64,000 nucleotides of DNA from Lingula anatina (lineage: Eukaryota > Brachiopoda > Lingulata > Lingulida > Lingulidae), in NCBI RefSeq assembly GCF_001039355.2, contig NW_019775630.1:213292-277291 (forward strand), read 5' to 3'. The translations under genes and the position numbers were made by a program. Positions 45,698 to 57,359 of the stretch are shown piece by piece. The notes under the pieces are model-generated. The model did no database searches. It was not told the DNA's origin and saw only the letters and a list, made by a program, of their open reading frames with translations. Each line of letters starts with the position of its first letter. Within the stretch, counting starts at the first letter, position 1.

Positions 45698-47197
45698 TTA
45701 TCTGAAAACAAAAATATTGTTGTTATTAACTGTTAAACAATAAACCATTGTAATTAACTGACCATTTACAAAAAGATATCCATTTTTTTCTATTTACTTA
45801 TTTGATTGCACATTATATAGCTTTCATTAGATTATATCAATAACGTGAATGGAAATATTACATGCACACATACAACCTGGTTCTAATTTTCCTTCAACCT
45901 CCCCCTCAATACCCCGACCTCTCTTTCTCCCTCTCTCTCCTTCTCTCTCCTTCTCTCTCTAAAACTTTACAAAACGGTTCATCTCGTATCTAAACTATTA
46001 AATTTGGGCAAACTGTATTTGTTATTAAAAGTTTTATGCTGTGGTGCTTTTTATAATCTCTTTATTCAATCTCATGATTCCTCACAACAATATCATAGAA
46101 ATTGACTTGCAAAATTTAAAAAATCGGCTTAGCAGTCTAAGGTTCGAACATTAATCAACATTTTTTTACGTGTAACAAGTATCTGGTCTAAAAATGTATT
46201 TGTGAAAATACTGCTATGAACAATTTCATCACAACACCGTTTACCTTGTATGATCAATTGCAAGACAGTAGCAGTTGGGTTCAACTCCGCCGCACCTGCA
46301 AATCCCATGGTCGGTATGACACTTGTGACCACAGCAGTAGCACGTAGCACGCGCTATTTGTCCGGCTGTGTCTAATGTCAAAATAAAAAAATGCAAAATA
46401 TAAACGTGTTACTGAAAGTCCATATGCATTTATTTTACTCGTTATTTCTCAATTCAAATGTTAATGAAGGAAAGCAACATAGTGAAACTTAACATTTGCG
46501 TTCTTTCCAAATTTGCTTAGGAGTGGGTAATGCGTGGCACTATCCATGCCTTTGTGAACTCCAAATACATTTTTCTGGTCTCCATTCCATTCAATTTCTT
46601 ACCGGTATTTGTTAGTAGTGACAAATAATCTATTTGGCTGTTTTAGCTTATTTTTGAGAGTGAAATACAAAGAACAGACATTCCTCATAGAAGATACTAA
46701 AATGGTTTTGCATATATATTGAGATATTTTCTATCTTGACAGTGTTAAGATAATTTATGGAAATACAAATTAAGGCAGAATTATACGTTTCACTTTGTGT
46801 TTCAAAAGGAAGCAAAATACCACTGTCAGTAAGCACTCACAACTGCGTATCTGCTAATCTTGAATTACTGAACATTGCACTTTATTTAGTTGGATGCTGT
46901 AATTTATGTATAAACAATTTTACATTTTAGTATATCTTATTGGGTGTGATTTTGATCACGACCTCTTTTGGTCAAATTACGACATGCTAATGTAACATTT
47001 AAGATTAAATTTCCCCCTAGCGGAGATAACGTGTGCCTAGATTACGATCTCAGTTCTGACGTACCCCTTTTCTTCGCTTCAGATTTTACACTTCAAGTCA
47101 TTATTAAATACTTTTAATTAAATACTTTGTGTCTCTCACCTTCTATGACAACAGCAACAAAGAGCACCAAGAGCACAAGAAGAGCGCAAGACTTCAT
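45698..47197 (-). CDS. Secreted cysteine-rich peptide, CRP copy 7
   Basis: Exons are 47197-47140, 46371-46245 and 45701-45698, giving 62 aa. Signal peptide MKSCALLVLLVLF type with a valine-rich end. The core is CYCCGHKC, HTDHGI, CRC, GGVEPN, CYC, so eight cysteines in the family spacing. The bases that hold the stop codon in copies 1-6 are missing. Exon 2 ends ACA-AG at a strong donor (gtaaac), and exon 3 supplies A-TAA, giving arginine then stop. Reading through unspliced gives the same arginine and stop (TAA 46243-46241). AATAAA at 45554-45549. Confidence 0.75.
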
Positions 47198-47268
47198 TGT
47201 TCCAAAGGAAGTTGTCGTAGCAGGAGACTGGATCAGTTCTCTACGATGAGATTTGCAACCCAAGCCGC

Positions 47269-47276
47269 TATTTATA
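47269..47276 (-). promoter_or_regulatory. TATA box of CRP copy 7
   Basis: TATAAATA with GCGGCTTGGGTTGC downstream. The 5'UTR differs from that of copies 1-5, lacking the TAAGATAGCAAGCCTCTTA stretch. Confidence 0.8.
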
Positions 47277-47289
47277 CGTTTCAGTGCAA

Positions 47290-49543
47290 GCAAATCCCTA
47301 TCAATCTTCATTAAGGAAACACAGAATAAAATTGTCATGAAATATGGTCCCAGGAAGGTATTTTCTGTTTCCAATTTTTCCTCAATCATTTGTACACGGT
47401 GTTATGCAACAAGATCATTATCATTTGTTAAAGCGACGTCTAAAAGCAGAAGCGCTCTCTCATTTATTTTTCTTTTTCTCCTTCTTTTACTTACTAACCT
47501 AAACATTTCTGCAACCATTTCCCATTTTGTCGTGGTAAAAATCCAATTTAATTACATACAAGTGATAATCAAAAATTAATTTAATTTGCATTGTTTCATT
47601 ATTAAAATGTGCATTCTAAAAAGGGAATCTAACCCACTAATATCAAAATGGTTCGCATAAGATAAAAACACGCAAAGACCCATTTGCAATAGACCAGTCG
47701 TTTTCAAATCTTTCGTACATCATCTAGAAAGAGCTATGCATTTACCTTAAACTAAATAAATATTTTTTTTTTATTTACTTATTGTTGTTTTTAACTTTCA
47801 TTTTATTTTACCGATAAGTTACAAATTTGGAATTTTAACTTTTACTATATTTTATTTCTTATCTTACTGAAAACGGAACCCTGGATATTGAGAAAATCAG
47901 ATCGTGCCGTCATGCATTATCTTTAGAACACATGTGATAATATTCGCAACATTTCTAAAATATGCCTAAAACTTTCAAAGTTAAGATAATTCACTCCAGT
48001 TTTCCTTTTGCATTCCCTCTGATACCAGGCAAATATTATCAGTCTTCAACAAGGCCATATACGGAATTACGTCGAAATGAGATATGGTCCTAGCAAGGTA
48101 TTTTCTATTTCAAATATTTCCTTAATCATTATTACACAACTTAACGTAATAAAGCAATTACCACTTTTTGTTATGGAAAGTATCACCTGCTTGTTCAAAG
48201 TCCTTCCTGTTTAATGCTTTCCTCGAGCACATTTATATCTGCATTTCTTTTTTCTACTAGTGTAGGGCCTACATGTACATGTAATAAAACCGTCACTTAC
48301 ACACAATGATAATTTTACTACAGTTCATTTTTAAACATCTGCTGTTGATTGGTGAGGAGGATTCTAACTTCTGGCTAATGAATTTACCACGTACATCATA
48401 AACAAAATAGCAAATTCAATGGAAATTAGTCAATTTGTTTGGTTTAAAACAGTTAATTAACGAAAGGTATATATTGCTAAGCAAGTGGTAACATGTAAAC
48501 CAGTAATGCCTGTTCCATGGTCGGGTTGTCGGCGGCTAAACCATCTCCCCCAACTGGGCTTGTCCAGCGAGGAGGGTGCGTGAACACGCAGCAGGACTAA
48601 AAGCAAAACCTGTCAAAGGGCGGATGGGTTATATAATCTGGAGAAGGAACATGGGTCACCCACTCCAGTATCTGGCCCAGCAAAGGCATTTAGGGAACAA
48701 GTTTTCAAGTGGGTCGCGCCATTTTTGATCCCAAGCTCAGACAACACACGGATCAACTTAGTTGTGAACAGAGCTTTAGTTTGAAACCGATTCACTTATG
48801 TCGTCAATCTAAAAAGTTGTTAAAACAGCCAAAAACGCTCACAGGTTGCTTAACAGAGCTTATTAGTCGAATGCTTGGCTGAGAAATTTACCTGTCATAC
48901 GATCAAATGGAACCATTGCTAATTGTTATCTAGAAATATTTTGTTTGGGTGCTTTGAAATGTCAGAAAATAGTGTTTTTGTAACATTTTCCGATCACGCG
49001 TTAGATTTGTAAGCATGCCGCCATTTTGATTCAAAGTTCTGGACAGGTCCCTAGCCTAGTGATGCCGAGTAGGGTGTCAATTAAGTGTAAAAGGAAGCTG
49101 TAGAAGATTCTCTGAATATTGATTAAAAAATACACGACGCTGTATTTGACACACATCAAACACTGCTATAAAAGGCATGCATTTGGCAAATCGCTAATTT
49201 TCTGACTGGTAATATGTGCTTATTACTTTCAAAATATAAATAATTCACTGGGGGTTTCATTTTGAACTCCAGACGTCACCAATTGTATACATACTCAGAC
49301 ATGTAACTATTGTTTGTTTTTTTACCTCTTCTAATAATCGGATTAAAACAGTTTGTTTATTTTTCTTTTGAATAATAGTCAGCGTTGAAACATATACTAT
49401 AAATTACAGTGAAATATGGTCCCATAAAACAGTGCATCAAATAAAAAAAGGTATTGAGTTATTTTCTTTGATGCCATACACATGTCGTCTTCACATTATA
49501 TACTTCCGTCTTAGACTATATGTAACCAGTCATTCCGGTTAAC

Positions 49544-49583
<40 letters not shown>

Positions 49584-49720
49584 TGAGACAGACTTTGATG
49601 GCAGCATGTTCAGATAATACATCCTTTACAAGATTTCAGAGTTAAAAATACAAAATCACGATTACTAAATAAAGGTGTACTTTTATTACGAAACACATGC
49701 TAAAGCCTCACAAGATGTAA
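47290..49720. other. Upstream region of CRP copy 7, no gene
   Basis: Contains the proximal block (about 47335), the distal block (about 48075), a repeat segment at 48505-48745, and a further short GAAATATGGTCCCA copy near 49411. An ATT microsatellite lies at 49545-49580. The same layout recurs at 51450-53640 and 57360-59425. Confidence 0.55.
48505..48745. repeat. GC-richer repeat segment carried in three units
   Basis: GTAATGCCTGTTCCATGGTC ... AAACCTGTCAAAGGGCGGAT ... GTGGGTCGCGCCATTTTTGA. Nearly the same segment is at 58618-58845 and a shortened one (lacking the first ~100 bases) at about 52639-52775. Its right edge is also found at about 44450-44490. It resembles the 5' end of a retroelement, but I cannot name it. 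Confidence 0.5.
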
Positions 49721-49727
49721 GCCGCCT

Positions 49728-49912
49728 GGAGCTCTTGTACACCTCACAGGTATTGCAAAGGTGTCAACTGTTCTGAGGGTAGTACGGCCTCAGCCTAGAG
49801 GTGGCGACACGGTCTTGCATGCTTCGCGGAAAACGTGCCTCAGAAGAGCGGGGCGGTGGTGGAATCGAAGAAAAAACGTCACTTGGGAAGTGCATTAAAA
49901 CATGTGCCAGTT
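49728..49912 (+). pseudogene. TSP1-like exon remnant, copy 8
   Basis: The exon lacks the acceptor AG and the segment encoding EGCGQ (GAGGG joins AGTACGG), which shifts the frame. The 3' part (CGCGGAAAACGTGCCTCAG to TGCATTAAAACATGTGCC, donor gtaagt) is kept. A single N follows at 49963. Confidence 0.65.
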
Positions 49913-50450
49913 GTAAGTTTCGTGCACAGGTACCGACGAAAACAGCAGGCGTTATAAATGCANTTAACTGACCATTTACAAAAAGATATCCATTTTTTTC
50001 TATTTACTTATTTGATTGCACATTATATAGCTTTCATTAGATTATATCAATAACGTGAATGGAAATACTACATGCACACATACAACCTGGTTCTAATTTT
50101 CCTTCAACCTCCCCCTCAATACCCCGACCCCTATTTCTCCCTCTCTCTCGTTCTCTCTCCTTCTCTCTCTAAAACTTTACAAAACGGTTCATCTCGTATC
50201 TAAACTATTAAATTTGGGCAAACTGTATTTGTTATTAAAAGTTTTATGCTGTGGTGCTTTTTATAATCTCTTTATTCAATCTCATGATTCCTCACAACAA
50301 TATCATAGAAATTGACTTGCAAAATTTAAAAAATCGGCTTAGCAGTCTAAGGTTCGAACAATAATCAACATTTTTTTACGTGTAACAAGTATCTGGTCTA
50401 AAAATGTATTTTTGAAAATACTGCTATGAACAATTTCATCACAACACCGT

Positions 50451-51366
50451 TTACCTTGTATGATCAATTGCAAGACAGTAGCAGTTGGGTTCAACTCCGC
50501 CGCACCTGCAAATCCCATGGTCGGTATGACACTTGTGACCACAGCAGTAGCACGTAGCACGCGCTATTTGTCCGGCTGTGTCTAATGTCAAAATAAAAAA
50601 ATGCAAAATATAAACGTGTTACTGAAAGTCCATATGCATTTATTTTACTCGTAATTTCTCAATTCAAATGTTAATGAAGGAAAGCAACATAGTGAAACTT
50701 AACATTTGCGTTCTTTCCAAATTTGCTTAGGAGTGGGTAATGCGTGGCACTATCCATGCCTTTGTGAACTCCAAATACATTTTTCTGGTCTCCATTGCAT
50801 TCTGTTTTTAGCGGTATTTGTCGGTAGTGACAAATAATCTATTTGGCTGTTTTAGCTTATTTTTGAGAGTGAAATACATAGAAGATACTAAAATGGTTGT
50901 ACATATATATTGAGATATTTTCTATCTTGACAGTGTTATGGAAATACAAATTAAGGCAGAATTATACGTTTCACTTTGTGTTTCAAAAGCAAGCAAAATA
51001 CCACTGTCAGTAAGCACTCACAACTGCCTATCTGCTAATTTTGAATTGCTGAAGGCACTTTATTTAGTTAGAAGCTGTAATTTATGTATCAACAATTTTA
51101 CATTCTTATTGGGTGTGATTTTGATCACGACCTCTTGTGGTCAAATTACGACATACTAATGTAACATTTTAGATTAAATTTCCCCCTAGCGGAGTTAACG
51201 TCTGCCTAGATTACGATTTCAGTTCTGACGTACCCCTTTTCTTCGCTTCAGATTTTACACTTAAAGTCATTATTGAATACTTTTAATTAAATACTTTGTG
51301 TCTCTCACCTTCTATGACAACAGCAACAAAGAGCACCAAGAGCACAAGAAGAGCGCAAGACTTCAT
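50451..51366 (-). CDS. Secreted cysteine-rich peptide, CRP copy 8
   Basis: Exons are 51366-51309 and 50581-50451, with TAA 50453-50451 if exon 2 is read through, giving 62 aa with a protein sequence identical to copy 7. The donor ACAAG-gtaaac (exon end 50455) is present, but the third exon is not in the window because the block begins at the N at 49963. If the join is an assembly artefact, copies 7 and 8 may share one third exon or be alleles, although their flanks differ more than those of copies 2 and 3. Confidence 0.7.
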
Positions 51367-51437
51367 TGTTCCAAAGGAAGTTGTCGTAGCAGGAGACTGG
51401 ATCAGTTCTCTACGATGAGATTTGCAACCCAAGTCGC

Positions 51438-51445
51438 TATTTATA
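51438..51445 (-). promoter_or_regulatory. TATA box of CRP copy 8
   Basis: TATAAATA, flank GCGACTTGGG (one change from copy 7, shared with copy 9). Confidence 0.8.
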
Positions 51446-53604
51446 CGTTTCAGTGCAAGCAAATCCATATCAATCTTCATTAAGGAAACACAGAATAAAA
51501 TTGTCATGAAATATGGTCCCAGGAAGGTTTTTTCTGTTTCCAACTTTTCCTTAATCATTTGTACACGGTGTTATGCAACAAAATCATTATCATTTGTCAA
51601 AGCGACGTCTAAAAGCAGAAGCGTTCTCTCATTTTTTTTTCTTTTTCTCCTTCTTTTAATATCAACCTAAACATTTCTGCAACCATTTCCCATTTTGTCG
51701 TGGTAAAAATCCAATTTAATTACATACAAGTGATAACCAAAACTTAATTTAATTTGCATTGTTTCATTATTAAAATGTACATTCTAAAAAGGGAATCTAA
51801 CTCACTAATATTGAACTGGTACGCATAAGATAAAAACACGCAAAGACCCATTTGCAATAGACCAGTCGCATTCAAATTTTTCGTACATCATCTAGAAAGA
51901 GCTGTGCATTTACCTTAAACTAAATAAAGATATTTACTTATTGTTGTTTTTAACTTTCATTTTATTTTACCGATAAGTTACAAATTTGGAATTTTAATTT
52001 TTACTATATTTTATTTCTTATATTACTGAAAATAGAACCCTGTATATTGAGAAAATCAGATCGTGCCGTCATGCATTATCTTTAGAACACATGTGATAAT
52101 ATTCGCAACATTTCTAAAATATGCCTAAAACTTTCAAAATTAAGATAATTCACTCCAGTTTTCCTTTTGAATTCTCTCTGTTACCAGGCAAATATTATCA
52201 GTCTTCAACAAGGACACATACGGAATTCCGTCGAAATGAGATATGGTCCTTACAAGGTATTTTCTGTACCAAATATTTCCTTAATCATTTTTACACAACT
52301 TAACGTAATAAAGCAATTACCATTTGTTGTAATGACAAGTATCACCTGCTTGTTCAAAGTCCTTCTTGTTTAATGCATTCCTCGAGCACATTTATATCTG
52401 CATTTCTTTTTTCTACTAGTGTACATGCTTCCTTCTATCTTTAATAGACACGGACTAATATCAAAAATAAAAACGACCCTTTTTCTTCGTTATAATAAAA
52501 CCGTCACTTACACACAATGATAATTTTACTACAGTTCATTTTTAAACATCTGCTGTTGATTGGTGAGGAGGATTCTAACTTCTGGCTAATGAATTTACCA
52601 CGTACTTGATAAACAAAATAGCAAATTCAATGGAAATTAGGACTAAAAGCAAAACCTGTCAAAGGGCGGATGGGTTAAATAATCTGGAGAAGGAACATGG
52701 GTCACCCACTCCAGTATCTGGCCCAGCAAAGGCATTTTGGCAACAAGTTTTCATGTGGGTCATTTTTTGATCCCAAGCTATGATAACACACGGATCAACT
52801 TAGTTGTGAACAGATCTTTAGTTTGAAACCGATTCACTTATGTCGTCAATCTAGAAAGCTGTTAAAACAGCCAAAAACGCTCACAGGTTGCTTAACAGAG
52901 CTTATTAGTCGAATGCTTAGCTGAGAAATTTACCTGTTATACGATCAAATGGAACCATTGCTAATTGTTATCTAGAAATATTTGTTTGGGTGCTTTGAAA
53001 TGTCAGAAAATAGTGTTTTTGTAACATTTTCCGATCACGCGTTACATTTGTAAGCATGCCGCCATTTTGATTCAAAGTTCTGGACAGGTCCCTAGCCTAG
53101 TGATGCCGAGTAGGGTGTCAAGGAAGTGTAAAAGGAAGCGTTAGAAGATTCTCTGAATATTGAGTAAAAATTACACGACGCTGTATTTGACACACATCAA
53201 ACACTGCTATAAAAGGCATGCATTTGGCAAATCGCTAATTTTCTGACTGGTAATATGTGCTTATTACTTTCAAAATATGAATAATTCACTGGGGGTTTCA
53301 TTTTGAACTCCAGACGTCACCAATTGTATACATCCAGACATGTAACTATTGTTTTTTTTTTTTTTACCTTTTCTAATAATCGGATTAAAACAGTTTGTTT
53401 ATTTTTCTTTTGAATAATAGTCAGCGTTGAAACATATACTATATTACAGTGAAATATGGTCCCAGCGTAATGCTCTTTGTGATTCCATAAAACAGTGCAT
53501 CAAATAAAAAAGGTATTGAGTTATTTTCTTTGACGCAATACAAATGTCGTCTTCACCTTATTACTTCCGTCTTAGACTATATGTAACCAGTCATTCCGGT
53601 GTAC

Positions 53605-53605
<1 letters not shown>

Positions 53606-53641
<36 letters not shown>
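53606..53641. repeat. (ATT)n microsatellite
   Basis: Pure ATT run in the same unit position as 49545-49580. Confidence 0.9.
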
Positions 53642-53767
53642 TGAGACAGACTTTGATGGCAGCATGTTCAGATAATACATCTTTTACAAGATTTCAGAGT
53701 TAAAAATTACTCAATAAAGGTGTACTTTTATTACGCAACACATGCTAAAGCCTCACAAGATGTAAGC

Positions 53768-54920
53768 CGCCTGGAGCTCTTGTACACCTCACAGGTATTG
53801 CAAAGGTGTCAACTGTTCTGAGGGTAGTACGGCCTCAGCCTAGAGGTGGCGACACGGTCTTGCATGCTTCGCGGAAAACGTGTCTCAGAAGAGCGGGGCG
53901 GTGGTGGAATCGAAGCAAAAACGTCACTTGGTAAGTGCATTAAAACATGTGCCAGTTGTAAGTTTCGTGCACAGGTACCGACGAAAACAGCAGGCGTTAT
54001 AAATGTACTGCTTTTAAATAATAAGGCTTCAAATTAGTGTGAGAATGTGAAAAAAACAGGGAAAAACACTGCAAAATGTGCTGACACGTTGACAAACTCT
54101 TGTCAGTGTTTGACAGCATGTATCTATGTACTAGTGTATTTTTTTCCGTTTCTTCAATTGTTATTTGCATCAAATAATATTTTAATGTTATTTTTTGATA
54201 TTACATGTCATTTACAGGTATATATTTATCTATTTGTTTGTTTGTTCATTTTCTTTTAACATATAACATTTCATCTTTCATTTTGAATAAAAAGCAATAT
54301 GTAAGAAGAGATATCCATGGTTGGGGGGGNTGTATTTTTTTCCGTTTCTTCAATTGTCATTTGCATCAAATAATATTTTAATGTTATTTTTTGATATTAC
54401 ATGTCATTTATATATTTATCTATTTGTTTGTTTGTTCATTTTCTTTTAACATATAACATTTCATCTTTCATTTTGAATAAGAAGCAATATGTAAGAACAG
54501 ATATCCATGGTTGGGGGGGGGGGTGCCTACAATGTACTAATAGAGGCACCTTTGTCCTTTACGACGATGATAAACCAGTCTGTAGGTATGTTAGTCAGTT
54601 TTTTTATAATGCAGAAACTAGAACACAGATAAAATAATTATGCATGTATATATAAAGAATCAGAGTACTATATATGCTCGCCGCTTCATTATTTTAATAG
54701 CGTCGTTCTATTTTTGTCAGAATTCCAGGTTATTACTAATAGCACATATATAAAAACTGTTTATCATACTTTTTTTTAATTTCTGCCGCAGCTGTAGAAG
54801 TGGTTTCGCTGGAAAACAGTGCATGACGCGGCTGTCCAATGAATACCGTAAAAAGTGTGGCACGTGCTAGACTACCTCGATTGACGACTACTGCAAATGC
54901 CCGGATGGCTATAGCCCAAA
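53768..54920 (+). pseudogene. TSP1-EGF-EGF copy 9
   Basis: The TSP1 exon (about 53768-53957) lacks its acceptor and the EGCGQ segment exactly as copy 8 does. The EGF1 exon (about 54482-54585) has a G-run replacing the first cysteine region and TAATAG after the second. The EGF2 exon (from 54792, acceptor ctgccgcag) keeps CRSGFAGKQC but loses the third-cysteine segment and meets TAG after GTC. Part of the region is duplicated around the N at 54330. Confidence 0.7.
54135..54520. repeat. ~195-bp direct duplication split by a single N
   Basis: TGTATTTTTTTCCGTTTCTT to CCATGGTTGGGGGG occurs at 54135-54329 and again from 54331, with only a few substitutions and a small indel, and the N exactly between. 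The G-homopolymer probably broke the assembly. Confidence 0.8.
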
Positions 54921-55774
54921 ACCTTGCAACCTATCATATTTTCGGTGTGTTATTTCAACAAAGTAGAATTTTCCTAAGTAAATTGAGCTGAATTTCTAAA
55001 AAAAAAATGAAATGTTTTTGACAAAATTATTTTCCCTTTTACCTTTTGGTCTTCAATCACGAGACACTTGGGTTAATAGAGTTTAATTTGTTTGGACATC
55101 ACATTAAAGAAGAAGATAAGGATGCAAGGAATATTACTGTAGTCAGTATTTATATGCCAACAATTTAACAAATGATAAAAAATTCTATATCAAATTAAAT
55201 ATCTGCATTTTGGAAAATTTTGGTACTCGAAATGCTTTGGCGAGTTTTCTGTTTAGCAAGATTTATCATTAATTTAAGTATTACAAGTTGTTAACGGATT
55301 TTGATCGAAAATAATTAACATCCTTCTGTCCTAGTGAATATTGGCAACTAGAATTTCATAATGGAAGTTTATCGCAGGCCATGTATTGATTCATTTTTGA
55401 TAAGACTAACATACCCACAAAATTGAACCACCTTAACTATAACTGAAGTAAATGCATTTGATTCTTACACAGCGAAATTGATATATTTACTTTTTTCAAT
55501 TATGTTTATGAAATAAAACTAGGGCCTCTAAATTTTAGTGCATTGTCCATTGGTTTAATATACGTATTATCATTCAAACGATTTCCAACAACGACAAAAG
55601 TGGTAAAATTGGAGCTTTGATAAAGTAGTAAATACAGCATATTTACTACAATCTTTATTATGACCACTTATTGTTGAACTCAAAATTCACAAAAAAAATG
55701 TCCAAATACAGCAGCTTTACATTTAGCTGAATGATTAGTTTCCTGTTTTCTTCTTTATATTCAACTGGTCATGC

Positions 55775-57274
55775 CTACCCTCGACCTGGGGGTTTTCTGA
55801 AAACAAAAATATTGTTGTTATTAACTGTTAAAAAATAAACCATTGCATTTAACTGACCATTTACGAAAAGATATCCATTTTTTTTCTATTTACTTATTTA
55901 ATTGCACATTATATAGCTTTCCTTAGATTATATCACAAGCGTGAATGGAAATATGACATGCACACATACAAGCTGGTTCTAATTTTCCTTCAACCTCCCC
56001 CTCCCTACCCCGACCTCTCTTTCTCCCTCTCTCTCCTTCTTTCTCCTTCTCTCTCTAAAACTTTACAAAACCGTTCATCTCGTATCTAAACTATTAAATT
56101 TGGGCAAACTGTATTTGTTATTAAAAGTTTTATGCTGTGGTGCTTTTTATAATCTCTTTATTCAATCTCACGATTTCTCACAACAATATCATAGAGATTG
56201 ACTTGCAAAATTTACAAATCGGCTTAGCAGTCTAAGGTTCGGACAATAACCAACATTTTTTACGTGTAACAAGTATCTGTTCTAAAAATGTATTTGTGAA
56301 AATACTGCTATGAACAATTTCATCACAACTCCGTTTACCTTGTTGTATGATCAATTGCAATACAGTAGCAGTTGGGTGCAACTCCGCCGCACCTGCAAAT
56401 CCCACTGTCGGTATGACAAATATGACCACAGCAGGTGCATGTAGCACGCGCTATACCTTGTCCGGCTGTGTCTAATATCAAAATAAAAAATGCAAAATAT
56501 AAAGGTGTTACTGAAAGTCCATATGCATTTATTTCTCAATTCAAATGATAATGAAGGAAAGCAACATAGTGGAACTTAAAATTTGCGTTCTTTCCAAATT
56601 TGCTTAGGAGTGGGTAATGCGTGGCACTATCCATGCCTTTGTGAACTCCAAATACATTTTTCTGGTCTCCATTGCATTCAATTTTTAGCGGTATTTGTCG
56701 GTAGTGACAAATAATCTATTTGGCTGTTTTAGCTTATTTTTGAGAGTGAAATACAAAGAGCAGACATTCCTCATAGAAGATACTAAAATGGTTTTACATA
56801 TATATTGAGATATTTTCTATCTTGACAGTGTTAAGATAATTTATGGAAATACAAATTAAGGCAGAATTATACGTTTCACTTTGTGTTTCAAAAGCAAGCA
56901 AAATACCACTGTCAGTAAGCACTCACAACTGCCTATCTGCTAATTTTGAATTACTGAACATTGCACTTTATTTAGTTGGAAGCTGTAATTTATGTTTCAA
57001 CAATTTTACAATCTTATTGGGTGTGATTTTGATCACGACCTCTTGTGGTCAAATTACGACATACTAATGTAACATTTAAGATTAAATTTCCCCCTAGCGG
57101 AGATAACGTCTGCCTAGATTACGATTTCAGTTCTGACGTACCCCTTTTCTTCGCTTCAGATGTTACACTTAAAGTCATTATTAAATACTTTTAATTAAAT
57201 ACTTTGTGTCTCTCACCTTCTATGACAACAGCAACAAAGAGCACCAAGAGCACAAGAAGAGCGCAAGACTTCAT
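55775..57274 (-). CDS. Secreted cysteine-rich peptide, CRP copy 9, with C-terminal extension
   Basis: Exons are 57274-57217, 56471-56339 and 55796-55775 (TAG 55777-55775), giving 70 aa. The core is CTCCGHIC, HTDSGI, CRC, GGVAPN, CYC. Exon 2 has no stop before the donor (ACAACAAG-gtaaac). Exon 3 begins AAAACC here, so the frame runs on and adds KPPGRG after the junction arginine. A glycine-terminated, basic tail of this kind could be a processing or amidation site, but that is inference. AATAAA 55659-55654. If exon 2 is not spliced, the protein ends at arginine, as in copy 7. Confidence 0.7.
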
Positions 57275-57345
57275 TGTCCCAAAGGAAGTTGTCGTAGCAG
57301 GAGACTGGATCAGTTCTCTACGATGAGATTTGCAACCCAAGTCGC

Positions 57346-57353
57346 TATTTATA
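57346..57353 (-). promoter_or_regulatory. TATA box of CRP copy 9
   Basis: TATAAATA, flank GCGACTTGGG. Confidence 0.8.
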
Positions 57354-57359
57354 CGTTTC

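Noticed and set aside
46129-46350. 73-aa minus-strand frame starting MLRATAVV (also 50339 and 56232)
   Set aside because: It overlaps CRP exon 2 in another frame and lacks the cysteine pattern and splice phase.
53846-54037. Short protein containing KCIKTCASCK
   Set aside because: It is the 3' half of a TSP1-like exon read through its donor site, not a free-standing gene.
2170-57274. Metallothionein identity for the CRP family
   Set aside because: CxC and CxCC motifs are suggestive, but a clear signal peptide, only eight cysteines and loops with aromatic and proline residues fit a secreted disulfide-rich peptide better.
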